Origin: JBMSHD01 sp049416425
Lineage (GTDB): Bacteria; Pseudomonadota; Gammaproteobacteria; Francisellales; Francisellaceae
Reading direction: 5' to 3'
Assembly: GCA_049416425.1 (NCBI GenBank)
Contig: JBMSHD010000049.1
Span: 1 to 15,247 of the forward strand
DNA length: 15,247 nucleotides
Of this stretch, positions 14,807-15,247 are shown one piece after another. The position numbers and the translations under genes are program-made. Under the pieces are notes generated by a model. It was given only the letters and a program-made list of their open reading frames with translations, searched no databases and had not been told where the DNA came from. Each line of letters opens with the position of its first letter. Position 1 is the first letter of the stretch.

Positions 14807-15247
14807 CAAACGACACAAACCAATATCAGTGCTGCTTTTTCCTACCTATGCGCAATTTACGATATCAAGACACCCAATATTCAAATTATCACTCCAAATA
14901 ATACAAAGGATCACCTGCAACAACTATGTACTCAGAATCAACTTCGAATCTGCCAAGTTGCGCTTGAAGATAAATGGTGGAAAAATGCAGGGTTTTACTA
15001 TATTAGTATTCATAATGGCAAAGCTCATGTCTTGCTGCCGAATAAAAATGGCTATAATGCTTATGACCCGCAAAGTGGGAGAAGTATAAAAATAAATACC
15101 CACAATGAGGCTCAGTTCACACATGAAGTCTATCAAATTACACCCAGCCTGATTAAAACCGACTACTCCATCAAAAACCTAATGAAATTGGCCTATGGAA
15201 CGCGCGCAAAATAACTTCCTTTTTTTCATGGCGAAATATCTTCCAAT

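Larger units (their letters stand above)
14036..15214 (+). pseudogene. Second NHLM-type ABC protein, N-terminal region, split by an insertion
   Basis: Two fragments in the same frame look like one gene. Fragment one (14036 to about 14506) starts in an ATGA overlap with the C39-ABC gene; its LLININGQWHHLYQFHHGEI and LLLKLSFKAILIQID stretches match the N-terminal, non-peptidase domain of the second ABC protein of NHLM exporters. Fragment two (from about 14804) reads NISAAFSYLCAIYDI...CQVALEDKWWK...YDPQSGR...LMKLAYG, the expected continuation up to the membrane domain. Between them lies a GC-rich insertion that stops the frame at 14552-14554. Fragment two ends at 15214 exactly where the first membrane helix should begin; another frame then reads NFLFFMAKYLP, so a one-base frameshift there is likely. 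The ATPase part lies outside the window. The gene is probably dead unless the insertion is removed from the RNA. Fragment limits are approximate. Confidence 0.7.

Noticed and set aside
14345..14823. Three overlapping minus-strand ORFs of 99-135 codons over the insertion
   Set aside because: They occupy all three frames at once, have no ribosome sites and run into the antisense of the transporter gene. They result from the stop-free composition of the element rather than from coding.
1..15247. CRISPR array, tRNA or rRNA genes
   Set aside because: No regularly spaced direct repeats and no cloverleaf or rRNA-like conserved stretches were seen on either strand.

Overview
The window reads as a chromosomal piece of a Gram-negative bacterium, most probably a gammaproteobacterium. 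The main reason is the divergent arrangement of lptF-lptG (LPS export) against pepA, followed by rlmD. The genus cannot be named from the sequence. The left half (about 1-7330) is core genome with visibly higher GC. The right half (about 7400-15247) is AT-richer accessory DNA.

Left half. On the minus strand lie lptF and lptG, overlapping by 4 bases. Downstream is a pair of M16-type peptidase genes: one with an intact HxxEH zinc site and one, cut by the window edge, that has lost it. On the plus strand are pepA (leucyl aminopeptidase) and rlmD (23S rRNA m5U methyltransferase). Just past rlmD is a C-terminal remnant of an IS630-type transposase, which marks the border of the accessory region.

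Right half. This is a ribosomally made peptide (RiPP) cluster of the NHLP/NHLM (proteusin-like) type. A short precursor gene encodes a leader ending in a GA/AG processing motif and a Ser/Thr/Gly-rich core without Cys. It is followed on the minus strand by a PoyD-type radical SAM peptide epimerase gene and a stand-alone eukaryotic-type Ser/Thr kinase gene, with almost no gaps. Divergently, on the plus strand, runs an export operon: a HlyD-type adaptor, a C39-peptidase/ABC transporter, and the start of the second NHLM-type ABC protein. The inferred pathway is: precursor made, residues epimerised L to D, Ser/Thr possibly phosphorylated by the kinase, leader cut off by the C39 domain, core exported through the ABC/HlyD channel.

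Most notable points: (i) a Hanks-type kinase with no lyase or cyclase partner, coupled to a D-amino-acid epimerase on a core with 13 Ser/Thr in its last 34 residues; (ii) the second NHLM ABC gene is split by a roughly 290-base GC-rich, structured insertion with a perfect 26-base palindrome, and may carry a further frameshift just before the window ends; (iii) a 330-base divergent control region with nested inverted repeats and a possible 41-residue small ORF.
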